DNA of 64,000 nt from CAZYBC01 sp964645645 (lineage in GTDB: Bacteria; Patescibacteriota; Microgenomatia; UBA1400; PJMF01), in NCBI GenBank assembly GCA_964645645.1, contig CAZYBC010000003.1, positions 1 through 64,000 of the forward strand, in the 5' to 3' direction. The notes below the pieces were generated by a model that did no database searches, was not told the DNA's origin, and was given only the letters and a program-made list of their open reading frames with translations. This document shows positions 53,029 to 61,082 of this stretch, one piece after another; the first letter of the stretch is position 1; each line of letters starts with the position of its first letter. A program made the translations under genes and the position numbers.

Positions 53029-53034
53029 GACACA
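53017..53034. promoter_or_regulatory. Operator-like palindrome of the HigBA pair
   Basis: TGTGTC-TTATTT-GACACA between TTGACA (53009-53014) and TATAAT (53036-53041). It is placed where binding by the HigA-like protein would block transcription. Confidence 0.6.
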
Positions 53035-53043
53035 ATATAATTA

Positions 53044-53352
53044 TTGAAAAAAGAAATCATCCTACATTTTTTAGCTATAAAAGAGCTTGATACTTTTTCT
53101 GTAGAAGTTAGAGCTAGATTCAATGATCTCTTTGAAATTTTAGGTGAAAAAGGCAAGTTAGAAATGCCTTTTTCAAAGAAAATAAACAATAAATTATTTG
53201 AAATTAGAATTAAACAAAAAGGTCAATGGAGAGCTATCTATGCTTACATCTCTAAAAAACAAATAATAATTTTGTCTGCTTTTGCAAAAAAAACTCAAAA
53301 AACACCAAAGAAAGAATTAACAAAAGCATTAAAGAGGCTTAGAGAATATTAA
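53044..53352 (+). CDS. HigB/RelE-family (Gp49-like) toxin
   Basis: 102 aa. The RelE-like fold is visible in LHFLAIKELDTFSVEVRARFNDLFE, then LFEIRIKQKGQWRAIYAY, IIILSAFAKKTQKTPKKELTKALKR. Family members cut mRNA on the ribosome. The start TTG at 53044 is uncertain since the -10 box is within a few bases; no ATG is near. The antitoxin gene starts 7 bp after it, the HigBA order. Confidence 0.85.
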   Translation: MKKEIILHFLAIKELDTFSVEVRARFNDLFEILGEKGKLEMPFSKKINNKLFEIRIKQKGQWRAIYAYISKKQIIILSAFAKKTQKTPKKELTKALKRLREY

Positions 53353-53359
53353 AAAATAT

Positions 53360-53641
53360 ATGAAAAATAAAACCACAATTCCACTCCATCAATGGAGTCA
53401 ACAATTTACTCCCGCGCAGAAAAAAAATGCACAAAAAGCTAATAATTACTATGCTGTTGTTGAAGAATTTAAAAAAACTAGAAAAAAGCTTGGGCTTACT
53501 CAACAGCAATTAGCAGATAAAGCTAAAATTGATCGCACCGTTGTAACTAAAATAGAAACTGGAGCCAGAAATACTACTATCAATAGTTTAATGATCTTTG
53601 CGGAAGCAATGGGTAAAAAACTTAAAATAAGTTTTGTTTAA
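53360..53641 (+). CDS. HigA-like XRE-family antitoxin
   Basis: 93 aa. C-terminal helix-turn-helix at about 40-90: TRKKLGLTQQQLADKAKIDRTVVTKIETGARNTTINSLMIF. The N-terminal 35 residues probably wrap the toxin. It should repress its own promoter through the TGTGTC/GACACA palindrome. Confidence 0.88.
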   Translation: MKNKTTIPLHQWSQQFTPAQKKNAQKANNYYAVVEEFKKTRKKLGLTQQQLADKAKIDRTVVTKIETGARNTTINSLMIFAEAMGKKLKISFV

Positions 53642-53694
53642 GCTGTAAAAACGCGCCCGTTTTGGAACGGTGTCGTGTCACGGTGTCAATGTTG

Positions 53695-53765
53695 ATGCCC
53701 GACCTGGATTCGAACCAGGATTGAAGGCTTCAAAGGCCTCTGTCCTGCCATTAGACGATCGGGCA
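53695..53765 (-). tRNA. tRNA-Gln(TTG)
   Basis: Acceptor TGCCCGA/TCGGGCA, anticodon stem GAGGC/GCCTT, loop CTTTGAA (anticodon TTG), T arm CCTGG-TTCGAAT-CCAGG. It is followed by a genome-encoded TCA in place of discriminator and CCA-like sequence. Confidence 0.94.
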
Positions 53766-53891
53766 ATTACATTAAGTTAATTTAACTTTATTTTAACTCA
53801 CTGATTATATCAAAACTTGAGCAAATTCCCAAAAGCTATTTTAATCCTGGATTCATTTATCCGCAACCAAAGCTTACAGTATAATAGACTT

Positions 53892-54452
53892 ATGATTTTT
53901 AGCTTTATTCAACTGATTTTTTTAATTTTATTTATCCGTCAAATTATTATTTTTCTTTTAGCTTGGTATACTGGTACTCAAACTGAAGTACCTTTTAAAC
54001 CAACTTCACTGACTCATATTTGGCGCTTAACTAAATATTTACAAGGGCAACTAAATAAAAATCAAAGCTACACTGTTTTGGAAATTGGCAGTGGCAGTGG
54101 ACGAGTTAGCCTAGAGTTAGCAAAAAAATTTCCTTTTAAAATTACAGCCATTGAAAAAAATCCTATTTTGCATGTTTTATCAAAAGTTAAAAGCTATTTA
54201 AATTTTAAAAAGGGAACAATTAATTGGCAACAGGCTGATTTATTTAAAACCAGTTTTGCTGGCTATGAAATTATCTACTTTTATTTACTCCCCAATATCA
54301 TTGCTGACATTGCTGATCGCTTAGTTAAAGAAACTCCCAGTAAATTCCTAATCATTAGCTATTGTTTTCCGGTTAAGCATCCTCGCTTAAATTTGCAAAC
54401 TAAACTTGGTGGCAATAAAAATCCACTTTATATTTATCAAAAAAAAGCTTAA
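53892..54452 (+). CDS. Class I SAM-dependent methyltransferase with membrane anchor
   Basis: 186 aa. An N-terminal membrane helix (IFSFIQLIFLILFIRQIIIFLLAWY) is followed by motif I VLEIGSGSGRVSLELAKKF near residue 65, AIEKNP, and an IIYFYLLPNI helix. Substrate unknown. TATAAT is 6 nt before the ATG at 53892, so the leaderless start replaces the longer open frame beginning at 53817. Confidence 0.75.
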   Translation: MIFSFIQLIFLILFIRQIIIFLLAWYTGTQTEVPFKPTSLTHIWRLTKYLQGQLNKNQSYTVLEIGSGSGRVSLELAKKFPFKITAIEKNPILHVLSKVKSYLNFKKGTINWQQADLFKTSFAGYEIIYFYLLPNIIADIADRLVKETPSKFLIISYCFPVKHPRLNLQTKLGGNKNPLYIYQKKA

Positions 54453-54476
54453 TTTTTGCTGGCTGTACTTTTAAAA

Positions 54477-55151
54477 TTATTTTTTAAACACTGATTTGGC
54501 TTTTTTGTAGATTCTTTCCCAATTCTTACGTAAAAATAAGAAAGCCCAACCACAAGCACTCATCACAATTAAGATTTCAAAAATACTATTGGTGGCATCA
54601 ACGGTATTAAGCATGCCTTCATATTTTTTCACTCCCTGATAAGCGAGGATTAAATAAAACATAAAACGAATGTACGTACCAATAAAAGTTGTTACCATAA
54701 AAGAAACAATGTTTAGTTTAACTAAACCGGCAATCACAGACACTGGTAAAGTTGGTACAAATGGCAGAGCCCGCAAAATTATCATTACCACTTCATCTTT
54801 GCGAGTGCCGTTAAAAAACTTACCCATTTGTTCAATTTCGTGCTTATCTATGCCCAAAATTTTACCGATTTTACTGCCAGTTAAAAAATCTTCTAATTTA
54901 TCTGCAATCCAATAAGTTAAAAGAGTTGCCAAGGTTTTACCAAGCGTACCAAAAAAAGCAATTACAAATAAAAACCAAAAAGCTTTATTTTGCGTAAAGG
55001 CTAAAGTACCGCTCGTAATGGGAACTAAAGGAGAGGGCACAATGGCCACAATTTCATCTACTAAAGACCCGACAAAAGCAAACACAGTTAAAGGTACTTG
55101 ATGTGCAAAAGCTTGAAGCCAATTTATCACTGGTTGAATAAGTTGCTGCAT
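54477..55151 (-). CDS. VTT-domain (DedA/SNARE-associated-like) membrane protein
   Basis: 224 aa with about five membrane segments. Conserved VTT features: AFVGSLVDEIVAIVPSPLVPITSG near residue 28, FGTLGKTLATLLTYWIADKL, and the positive region GTRKDEVVMIILRALPFVPTLPVSVIAGL. The family moves lipids across membranes. TATAGA lies 8 nt before the ATG. Confidence 0.85.
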   Translation of the reverse strand: MQQLIQPVINWLQAFAHQVPLTVFAFVGSLVDEIVAIVPSPLVPITSGTLAFTQNKAFWFLFVIAFFGTLGKTLATLLTYWIADKLEDFLTGSKIGKILGIDKHEIEQMGKFFNGTRKDEVVMIILRALPFVPTLPVSVIAGLVKLNIVSFMVTTFIGTYIRFMFYLILAYQGVKKYEGMLNTVDATNSIFEILIVMSACGWAFLFLRKNWERIYKKAKSVFKK

Positions 55152-55223
55152 AATTTCTTTCTATAATTAGGATTATTTCCTATGGGAAAATTCCGCGCTA
55201 AACTATTTTTCAATAGCTTTGAT

Positions 55224-55260
55224 TAGCCTTACTGCTAAATAAAATTTCGTAGTAAGGCTA
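55224..55260. repeat. Third copy of the 'TAGACTTACTGCGAAAT' hairpin family
   Basis: TAGCCTTACT (55224-55233) and AGTAAGGCTA (55251-55260) are a perfect 10-bp inverted repeat. The loop GCTAAATAAAATTTCGT is close to the other copies. The G/C change in one arm is matched in the other (TAGAC to TAGCC), so base pairing is kept. Confidence 0.75.
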
Positions 55261-55291
55261 TTATATCTATAGATCATAATTTTACACAAGC

Positions 55292-56152
55292 CTAACTCAT
55301 TAGAGGCAAGACTGCGGCCAAGTCTCTAGTTTGTGTTGCTCTAGAAATTAAAGTTTGATCTTTAAGACAAATTTGCTGTTGATGATAAGCTGGCCGATGA
55401 TCTTGGTAAAAAATACCTAAAGGAATCCTCTGATCTGGCTGCATTTTTTGCCAAGCTTGAGTTTTATCACCAGCTTGATAGCCTTCTTTAGCCATGTCAT
55501 AAACTCGGCTAGCAAACCATTGGTAAGTATTATGCTTATTAAACGTTGGACAAGGTTGCAAAATATCCACCAAAGAAAAACCAACGTGATTAATAGCTGC
55601 TTTCAAAATTTCTACAAACTGCATTACTTGGCCAACATAAGCCCGAGCCACAAAACTAGCTCCAGTGTCTAAAGCAGTCACCAATGGATTTAAAGGTTGT
55701 TCGATCAAACCTTGTGGTGTTGATTTAGTCTTGGTGCCTTGTTCAGTAGTGGGAGAACTTTGCCCAGTGGTCAAACTATACATTTGGTTATTATGCACTA
55801 AGACAGTAATATCATGATTACCTCTGGCTGCTCCAATTAAATGATTAAGCCCTTCACCATAAAGATCGCCATCACCACCCACCACAATAATTTTTAAATC
55901 ATGGTTGGCTAATTTGGCTCCAATCGCACTGGCTACCGCTCTACCATGAAGGCCATGAAAACCATAAACATTATTGAAATCTGCCATGTTGCCACTACAA
56001 CCAATACCATAAAAGATAGCTAATTTTTCTTGAGGAATAGCAAGCTGTTCAATTGCTTGTCTTAAGGCAGCTAAGATAGCAAAATTACCGCAACCTGGAC
56101 ACCAAGTTGGTTTAATAGGTGAAGCAATGGTTTGTTGAGTAAAATTTTCCAT
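55292..56152 (-). CDS. 2-oxoacid:ferredoxin oxidoreductase, beta subunit
   Basis: 286 aa. The TPP-binding subunit: PTWCPGCGNFAILAALRQA at the start, GIGCSGNMADF, GGDGDLYGEGLNHLIGAARGNHDITVLVHNNQMYSLTTGQSSPTT. Cysteines CPGC and the one in GIGC fit an Fe-S cluster. The start at 56152 (MENFTQQT) is preferred, because an in-frame ATG at 56209 would overlap the alpha-subunit gene. Partner: the fused gamma-alpha subunit. Confidence 0.92.
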   Translation of the reverse strand: MENFTQQTIASPIKPTWCPGCGNFAILAALRQAIEQLAIPQEKLAIFYGIGCSGNMADFNNVYGFHGLHGRAVASAIGAKLANHDLKIIVVGGDGDLYGEGLNHLIGAARGNHDITVLVHNNQMYSLTTGQSSPTTEQGTKTKSTPQGLIEQPLNPLVTALDTGASFVARAYVGQVMQFVEILKAAINHVGFSLVDILQPCPTFNKHNTYQWFASRVYDMAKEGYQAGDKTQAWQKMQPDQRIPLGIFYQDHRPAYHQQQICLKDQTLISRATQTRDLAAVLPLMS

Positions 56153-56181
56153 AATAAGTTTTCTTTTTACAGTTTTGTTAT

Positions 56182-57933
56182 TTAAGTTGCTAGCTGATTT
56201 TTTAGCCAAATTAGTAAATCTTCGGCATAAAATGGTCGGCCATCATAACGCAAAATTTTATCTTTGATGTCAATGCCGGTTTCCTGACGAATTAACTTAG
56301 CCCCTTGGCCGGTTACATTTGCTTCCACCATTACCAAATGCTTAGCTTGGCTAGCTAATTGTTGGAACTGTTCAGTGGGGAAGGGCCACATACAAGGCAA
56401 ATGAATCATATTCACTAAAGTCTGACCTGGTTGATCAAGTTCAAACCAAGCTAAAAGCTGTTTAAAAACATTAACCGTAGATCCCCAACCCACCATCGTA
56501 AATTGAGCTTGAGCTGGCCCCAATAAAACTGGTTGAGGAACTTCTTTACTCAAAGCTGACATTTTTTTCTGCCGTTTATTTACTTGAGCAATAATTGGTT
56601 CAGCTAATTCTGTTGCAAACCCAAATTCATCATGTTCATAAGAATTAGTAATCCCCAAACCAAAATCTTGACCAGGAATAGAACGAGGCGAAATACCGTT
56701 ATCAGTAACACGATAACGACGATAGGAATTATCTGGTTTTAATTCTGCTGCACCAGCAATACTATAGCGTTCTACAGTATATTGAGTAGCTGGCATCGGC
56801 ATAGTTTGATGAGATTCCAAAATGAGTTTGTCAGATAAAATTAGAACTGGAATTTGGTACCTTTCCGCCAATTCTAAAGCTAGCTTACCAGCCTGAAAAT
56901 GTTCTTCAACGGTACCAGGAGTTAAAACTACGCGCACAAAATCACCATGACCAGCTGTTAAGACAAATTCTAAATCAGCTTGAGAAGTCCAAGTTGGTAA
57001 ACCTGTGCCTGGAGCACCCCGTTGAGCAACTAAAATAGCTAAAGGCACTTCGGCCACCCCAATCAAAGATAAAGCTTCTACCATCAACGCAAAACCGCCA
57101 CCCGCACTGCCAGTCATTGCTCTTACGCCAGCATACGCTGCGCCGATAGCTTGATTAATAGCAGCAATTTCATCCTCAACATGTTTAACTACTAAAGGAT
57201 AATTATTTTGCTGTTCAGCTAAAAAGTGGAGTAAACCAGAAGCAGGTGTCATCGGATAGGCGCTGTAATATTGAATACCACCAGCTAATGCCCCCAAACC
57301 AATCGCTTCACTACCAGTCATTAATAAAGTTTGAGTTTGAGCTTGATTAAATTTAACTTCCTTTGAACTAGTGGCTTGAGCCACTTGATAACCTGCCACA
57401 AAAGCGGCTAGAATTTTGGCAATTACTTCTGTTGGCTTATCCGCAAATTCTTGATTTAAAACGGTCTGAATAATTTCTTGTTTAAATTCCACACCAGCCA
57501 AATAAAAAGCTGCCCCCGTAGCCACAGCATTAATGGAAATTTTAGACCCAGAAGCTTGCACGGCTAATTGTTCTAAAGGAAAATTATAAAAACTAGCCTT
57601 AACACCTTGATAGTCAGTAAAAGTAGCTGGCTGATCAGCAAATTCACCAACAATTATCGTGTTTGGAGTAAGTTCTCCTTGATAAAGAGGCAATGACGTT
57701 GGATCTAAAGTGATGAGTAAATCTAAAGCTCTTTTTTGGCAGAAAGCTTGTTCAGCCGCATAAACCTGACCAGTTTGTTGACCGCCTTTAATTAGCGACG
57801 GATACTCGTAGTAATTAAAAATTTGGTAGCCTAATTTTTGTAAAACTCTGGCTACAATTTTAGAGCTGGTCATAATTCCGGCCCCAGCTGGACCGGTAAT
57901 TTTAAGGTTTAGGGAAAGAGTTTGAGTTGACAT
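56182..57933 (-). CDS. 2-oxoacid:ferredoxin oxidoreductase, fused gamma-alpha subunit
   Basis: 583 aa. Residues 1-190 are the gamma domain (LNLKITGPAGAGIMTSSKIVARVLQKLG). Residues 200-580 are the alpha domain, with ALAGGIQYYSAYPMTPASGLLHFLAEQ, VKHVEDEIAAINQAIGAAYAGVRAMTGSAGGGFALM and a transketolase-C-like end. Fused gamma-alpha with a separate beta is the layout of the 2-oxoglutarate/pyruvate enzymes of many anaerobes. Substrate cannot be read. No delta ferredoxin subunit is nearby; a flavodoxin gene lies divergently upstream. Confidence 0.92.
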   Translation of the reverse strand: MSTQTLSLNLKITGPAGAGIMTSSKIVARVLQKLGYQIFNYYEYPSLIKGGQQTGQVYAAEQAFCQKRALDLLITLDPTSLPLYQGELTPNTIIVGEFADQPATFTDYQGVKASFYNFPLEQLAVQASGSKISINAVATGAAFYLAGVEFKQEIIQTVLNQEFADKPTEVIAKILAAFVAGYQVAQATSSKEVKFNQAQTQTLLMTGSEAIGLGALAGGIQYYSAYPMTPASGLLHFLAEQQNNYPLVVKHVEDEIAAINQAIGAAYAGVRAMTGSAGGGFALMVEALSLIGVAEVPLAILVAQRGAPGTGLPTWTSQADLEFVLTAGHGDFVRVVLTPGTVEEHFQAGKLALELAERYQIPVLILSDKLILESHQTMPMPATQYTVERYSIAGAAELKPDNSYRRYRVTDNGISPRSIPGQDFGLGITNSYEHDEFGFATELAEPIIAQVNKRQKKMSALSKEVPQPVLLGPAQAQFTMVGWGSTVNVFKQLLAWFELDQPGQTLVNMIHLPCMWPFPTEQFQQLASQAKHLVMVEANVTGQGAKLIRQETGIDIKDKILRYDGRPFYAEDLLIWLKNQLAT

Positions 57934-58088
57934 GATGCGTTTTTATTGTAAACCAAAATTAGCAATGAGGGAACATTAGACTTACGGCAGGTAGATCGCT
58001 TGGTGGCAAAAACCTTAAATTCTGCTATATTAAAAAAGATAATAAGTTGGCTTTTAGCCAAATAATTAACAATTTTTAAGGAACCACT

Positions 58089-58538
58089 ATGTCCCAACTT
58101 TTACTCGTTTATGGCACTACTACTGGCAACACTGAAACCGTAGCACTTAAAATTCAACAATTACTTACTCAAGCTAACCACCAAGTAACGGTTAAAAATG
58201 TCACTGAAACTAGTGTCGAGGAATTAAAAAATTATGAAAACTTCATCTTCGGTAGCTCTACTTGGGATGATGGTCAATTGCAAGCTGATATGAAAGAATT
58301 TTTAGCTAAATTAGCTGGCAGTGGTTTTAAGTTAGTTGGTAAAAAAGTTGCCTTATTTGCCTTGGGTGACTCTGGTTATCCAGCTTTTTGCGCTAGTGCA
58401 GAATTATTAAAAACAGCCTTAATTACCGACGGTGTTAATCAAGTAGGCGAAGTGCTAAAAGTTGATGGCTTCCCAGATATGGGAGAAAATCCTCAAAAAA
58501 TTACTGCTTGGGTAACTAATCTAAGTGCCAACTTATAG
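58089..58538 (+). CDS. Flavodoxin
   Basis: 149 aa FMN-binding electron carrier. Phosphate loop LVYGTTTGNTETVALKI, FGSSTWDDGQLQ and the 90s loop ALGDSGYPAFCAS. AAGGAA precedes the ATG. Divergent from the 2-oxoacid:ferredoxin oxidoreductase genes, so it may take their electrons. The stop overlaps the next gene's end by 6 bp. Confidence 0.95.
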   Translation: MSQLLLVYGTTTGNTETVALKIQQLLTQANHQVTVKNVTETSVEELKNYENFIFGSSTWDDGQLQADMKEFLAKLAGSGFKLVGKKVALFALGDSGYPAFCASAELLKTALITDGVNQVGEVLKVDGFPDMGENPQKITAWVTNLSANL

Positions 58539-59972
58539 CTTACACTCATAAATTGCTACATCGTCAAAAATTTCTTGATCATTGCCATTAATGATAGTTA
58601 ATTGGTGACAGGTTTTTACGAAAACTTCTTCTGCAAAATAACCTTCATAACCAGTATCAGGTTTGGCGTTGTAGCTTAAATTTGCCACTTTAGTAAATAA
58701 ATAAATACCTTGTTCAGCTGCTTGCTGGCTAACAGCTTGTTTATCCAAAGCCCCAGAGGCAAAAAGTTGAGTATTGGTATCAATTAGCTCACCAAATAAT
58801 TCTTTGTGGCTGGCTAAAGCAACTAAAGGAGCCACTTCATGCGAACCATAAAATTTGTAATTTTTAGTTAAATGATTATTAACATAATTAACAACTTCAA
58901 CTAATTGAACAAATTTTCCTTGATCATGAAACACTTGCATATAATTTAAAAAACGAGGAACAGTTACAAGCAAATAAAAAACAGCCACTGATACTAAAAC
59001 CTGCTTCTGCCAAGATTTACTTTGTTGCCAAAAAGATGCCAAATTTTCCAATAATAATAAACTAAAAAAAGGACTAAAAACTCCCAAGTATAAATAATAT
59101 AAATCTGCAAAGCTAAGAAAAAAGATTAGCAAAGCAATAATCGGTAAAACTAGACGATAATCTTTTTTCTTAACTGTGTTAATAGCGCTCCAAACTAATA
59201 ACATTAATAACAAAAAATCTTTTTCAATAAAAAATTTAATGATTGTTAATTTATCTAAACCCTTTGGCCGAGCGAGTTGATGCAACAAAGTAAAATTAAA
59301 TACTTCTTTAAAAGCTGTTAACAAAAATGGCAACATGACTAATAAACCAGTTGCAATAAAACCCAACAAAAATTTTGCTAATTTTTGCCAATCTTTTTTT
59401 AAAACTAAATACAAGCAATAAGCTAACAAAGCTGGCGCTGTGTAAAGTTTGATTAAACTAGCTAAGGCCCAAAAAATGCCACTCATTAACGGTTGGTCCT
59501 CAAAGTACCAAGCTAAACTTAAAAATAAAATCACCCAATGCAAACCAGTAACATAATCGCTAGTGGATAAAATCAAAAAAGAAAATAAATGAATAAAACT
59601 AACTAGGGGAGCAAAGTGATTGTGAGCTTTTTTTAATTTTAAAAATAAAACTAGAACTGTCAGTAACTCACAAATAATCGGCACAGCTTGAAATAAAATT
59701 AAATGATCACCAATCAAAAATTTAACTCCGGCTAGTAAATAAACTAATAAAGGCGGATCAGCTAACGGAAAATCTAAATAAGGTTTAGCCCCGTGCAAGA
59801 TTTGATCAGCCATGTAAAAATAAGCATTGCCATCACCAAAACGCAAAGCTAAATGACTGAATTTGTACCATGCAAAAAAAATCATTGGCAATAAAAAAAT
59901 CAACCAACTAAAAACTGACTTTTTAGCTAGATTAGCAAAGTCTAATTGCAAATTTTTTTTTAAGCCAAGCAT
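58533..59972 (-). CDS. GT-C-type multi-pass glycosyltransferase-like protein
   Basis: 479 aa with about 10-12 hydrophobic segments. The N-terminal region has FGDGNAYFYMADQILHGAKPYLDFPLADPPLLVYLLAG, an Asp-bearing first loop typical of GT39/GT-C proteins that use lipid-linked sugars. The C-terminal 110 residues are soluble (NHLTKNYKFYGSHEVAPLVALASH). Donor and acceptor unknown. Confidence 0.72.
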   Translation of the reverse strand: MLGLKKNLQLDFANLAKKSVFSWLIFLLPMIFFAWYKFSHLALRFGDGNAYFYMADQILHGAKPYLDFPLADPPLLVYLLAGVKFLIGDHLILFQAVPIICELLTVLVLFLKLKKAHNHFAPLVSFIHLFSFLILSTSDYVTGLHWVILFLSLAWYFEDQPLMSGIFWALASLIKLYTAPALLAYCLYLVLKKDWQKLAKFLLGFIATGLLVMLPFLLTAFKEVFNFTLLHQLARPKGLDKLTIIKFFIEKDFLLLMLLVWSAINTVKKKDYRLVLPIIALLIFFLSFADLYYLYLGVFSPFFSLLLLENLASFWQQSKSWQKQVLVSVAVFYLLVTVPRFLNYMQVFHDQGKFVQLVEVVNYVNNHLTKNYKFYGSHEVAPLVALASHKELFGELIDTNTQLFASGALDKQAVSQQAAEQGIYLFTKVANLSYNAKPDTGYEGYFAEEVFVKTCHQLTIINGNDQEIFDDVAIYECKL

Positions 59973-59978
59973 GGCAAA

Positions 59979-60263
59979 CTATCTTCTGGATTTGGCTTTA
60001 GCGGCAGCTTTTTGATAGGCTTTTACTGCTTTTTTGGCTGTTTTGCTAGCCACTTTTTTAGCAGTTTTTTTAGCATTACTAATCACTTTTTCTGGATTTT
60101 TATCCCATTCTTTCTTTAAGTGTTTAGCTTTACCAGCAGCTTTTACGGCAGCCTTTTTAGCCTTCACTCGATTTTCTTTTTTAGAAAGAAACAATCCTGC
60201 GGCACCAATAGCTACTCCAGTGAGTAAAGCTAAAAGTCCTCCGCCTGAATTTCTCTTTGACAT
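59979..60263 (-). CDS. YtxH-like membrane protein with Lys/Ala-rich tail
   Basis: 94 aa. Gly-rich membrane segment (residues 8-27, GGLLALLTGVAIGAAGLFLS) and a strongly basic, histone-H1-like tail of Lys/Ala repeats. It may bind nucleic acid or polyphosphate at the membrane. AAAGGA precedes the ATG. The start lies 34 bp inside the end of the upstream gene. Confidence 0.65.
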   Translation of the reverse strand: MSKRNSGGGLLALLTGVAIGAAGLFLSKKENRVKAKKAAVKAAGKAKHLKKEWDKNPEKVISNAKKTAKKVASKTAKKAVKAYQKAAAKAKSRR

Positions 60264-60802
60264 GGCAGGTCCTTTCTTAATAATAGTTTAGTACTATTAT
60301 TAACCATAATAAGATCACTTTGCAAGAAAGGACTTTGTTCTTTTCTAAAATTGCTAGAAATATTTTTAAAATTAAATATAAAAAATAAAAATCCAATAAT
60401 TAAACTAATAAATTGAATAAATAAAAGAAATCTTCTTCCACCAAGCAAATCTGTTTTTTTTGTTATTAATTTAAATATTCTAGGAAATGTCTCAAAAACA
60501 CCCAACTTTTTTTTAATTTTACTAAAATTTGGAAAATATTCTTCTTCTATAGTATTAAAACTTTCAATTGATTCAACTAATCTTACTATAAAAAATAGTA
60601 ATCCGAGAGTTATTGATATTAGAACAGATATTGTTGATAGTTTTTCTTCTATAGTTAAAATTTGCCCAATATTCAATAATGCAAAAAAACCAATAGCAAT
60701 AATAATCATTTGTTCAGATAATCTTTGTTCATCTATCAGAAAAATCTTTTGAAGATTATTTAGTTCAGATATTGCTTTATTTTCTGACCAAGGATTTTTC
60801 AT
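60230..60802 (-). CDS. Hypothetical membrane protein
   Basis: 190 aa. Membrane segments at about 32-48, 57-75 and 125-145. The loop between is charged. TAAAAT is 7 nt before the ATG. Its last 34 bp overlap the downstream gene. Codon use is more AT-rich than neighbours. No family recognised. Confidence 0.6.
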   Translation of the reverse strand: MKNPWSENKAISELNNLQKIFLIDEQRLSEQMIIIAIGFFALLNIGQILTIEEKLSTISVLISITLGLLFFIVRLVESIESFNTIEEEYFPNFSKIKKKLGVFETFPRIFKLITKKTDLLGGRRFLLFIQFISLIIGFLFFIFNFKNISSNFRKEQSPFLQSDLIMVNNSTKLLLRKDLPCQREIQAEDF

Positions 60803-60851
60803 TGTATAAATTTTAACATCTAAATTTTTAAATTCACTATCAGCTCAACAC

Positions 60852-60880
60852 TTGGCAAACTCCTTAAATCATGTTAAAAC
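60852..60880 (+). promoter_or_regulatory. Promoter of the cobalamin-riboswitch operon
   Basis: TTGGCA (60852-60857), 17-bp spacer and TAAAAC (60875-60880). The transcript would start near 60887, just ahead of the riboswitch. Confidence 0.5.
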
Positions 60881-60902
60881 TAGCTTATTAAAAATTAATT
60901 AA

Positions 60903-61016
60903 GATTGTTTGGAAGTAAGGTGAAAATCCTTCGCTGTGCCGCAACGGTTAAAGTCCGATACAAGCAATCACTTTGAATTATTTTCAAAGTTAAACTGACG
61001 AGCATCGGGTTTTTGG
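60903..61016 (+). ncRNA. Cobalamin (B12) riboswitch
   Basis: The conserved core is present in order: GGAAG, AAGGTGAAAATCCTTC, GCTGTGCCGCAACGG and the B12 box AGTCCGATAC. Outer helix GATTG (60903-60907) with CAATC (60964-60968). A downstream AAAGT/ACTTT pair and the expression platform follow. The family binds adenosyl- or methylcobalamin and usually switches genes off. Confidence 0.9.
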
Positions 61017-61059
61017 TTGCCCAATAAATATTGGCAAACAAAAAAATTTCCCCGTATTG

Positions 61060-61081
61060 CTCCTCTTTTGAGGAGTTTTTT
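61060..61081 (+). terminator. Riboswitch-controlled terminator that also hides the Shine-Dalgarno site
   Basis: CTCCTC-TTTT-GAGGAG followed by T6 and then A-ATG. The 3' arm GAGGAG is also the ribosome-binding site of the gene at 61083, so one hairpin could stop both transcription and translation. Confidence 0.8.
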
Positions 61082-61082
61082 A

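Noticed and set aside
57970..57990. Possible fourth copy of the TAGACTTACTGC hairpin
   Set aside because: Only one arm (TAGACTTACGGC) is present, with no partner nearby.
61017..61082. TTG start upstream of the B12-regulated gene
   Set aside because: It lies in the riboswitch expression platform; ATG 61083 has GAGGAG at the right distance.
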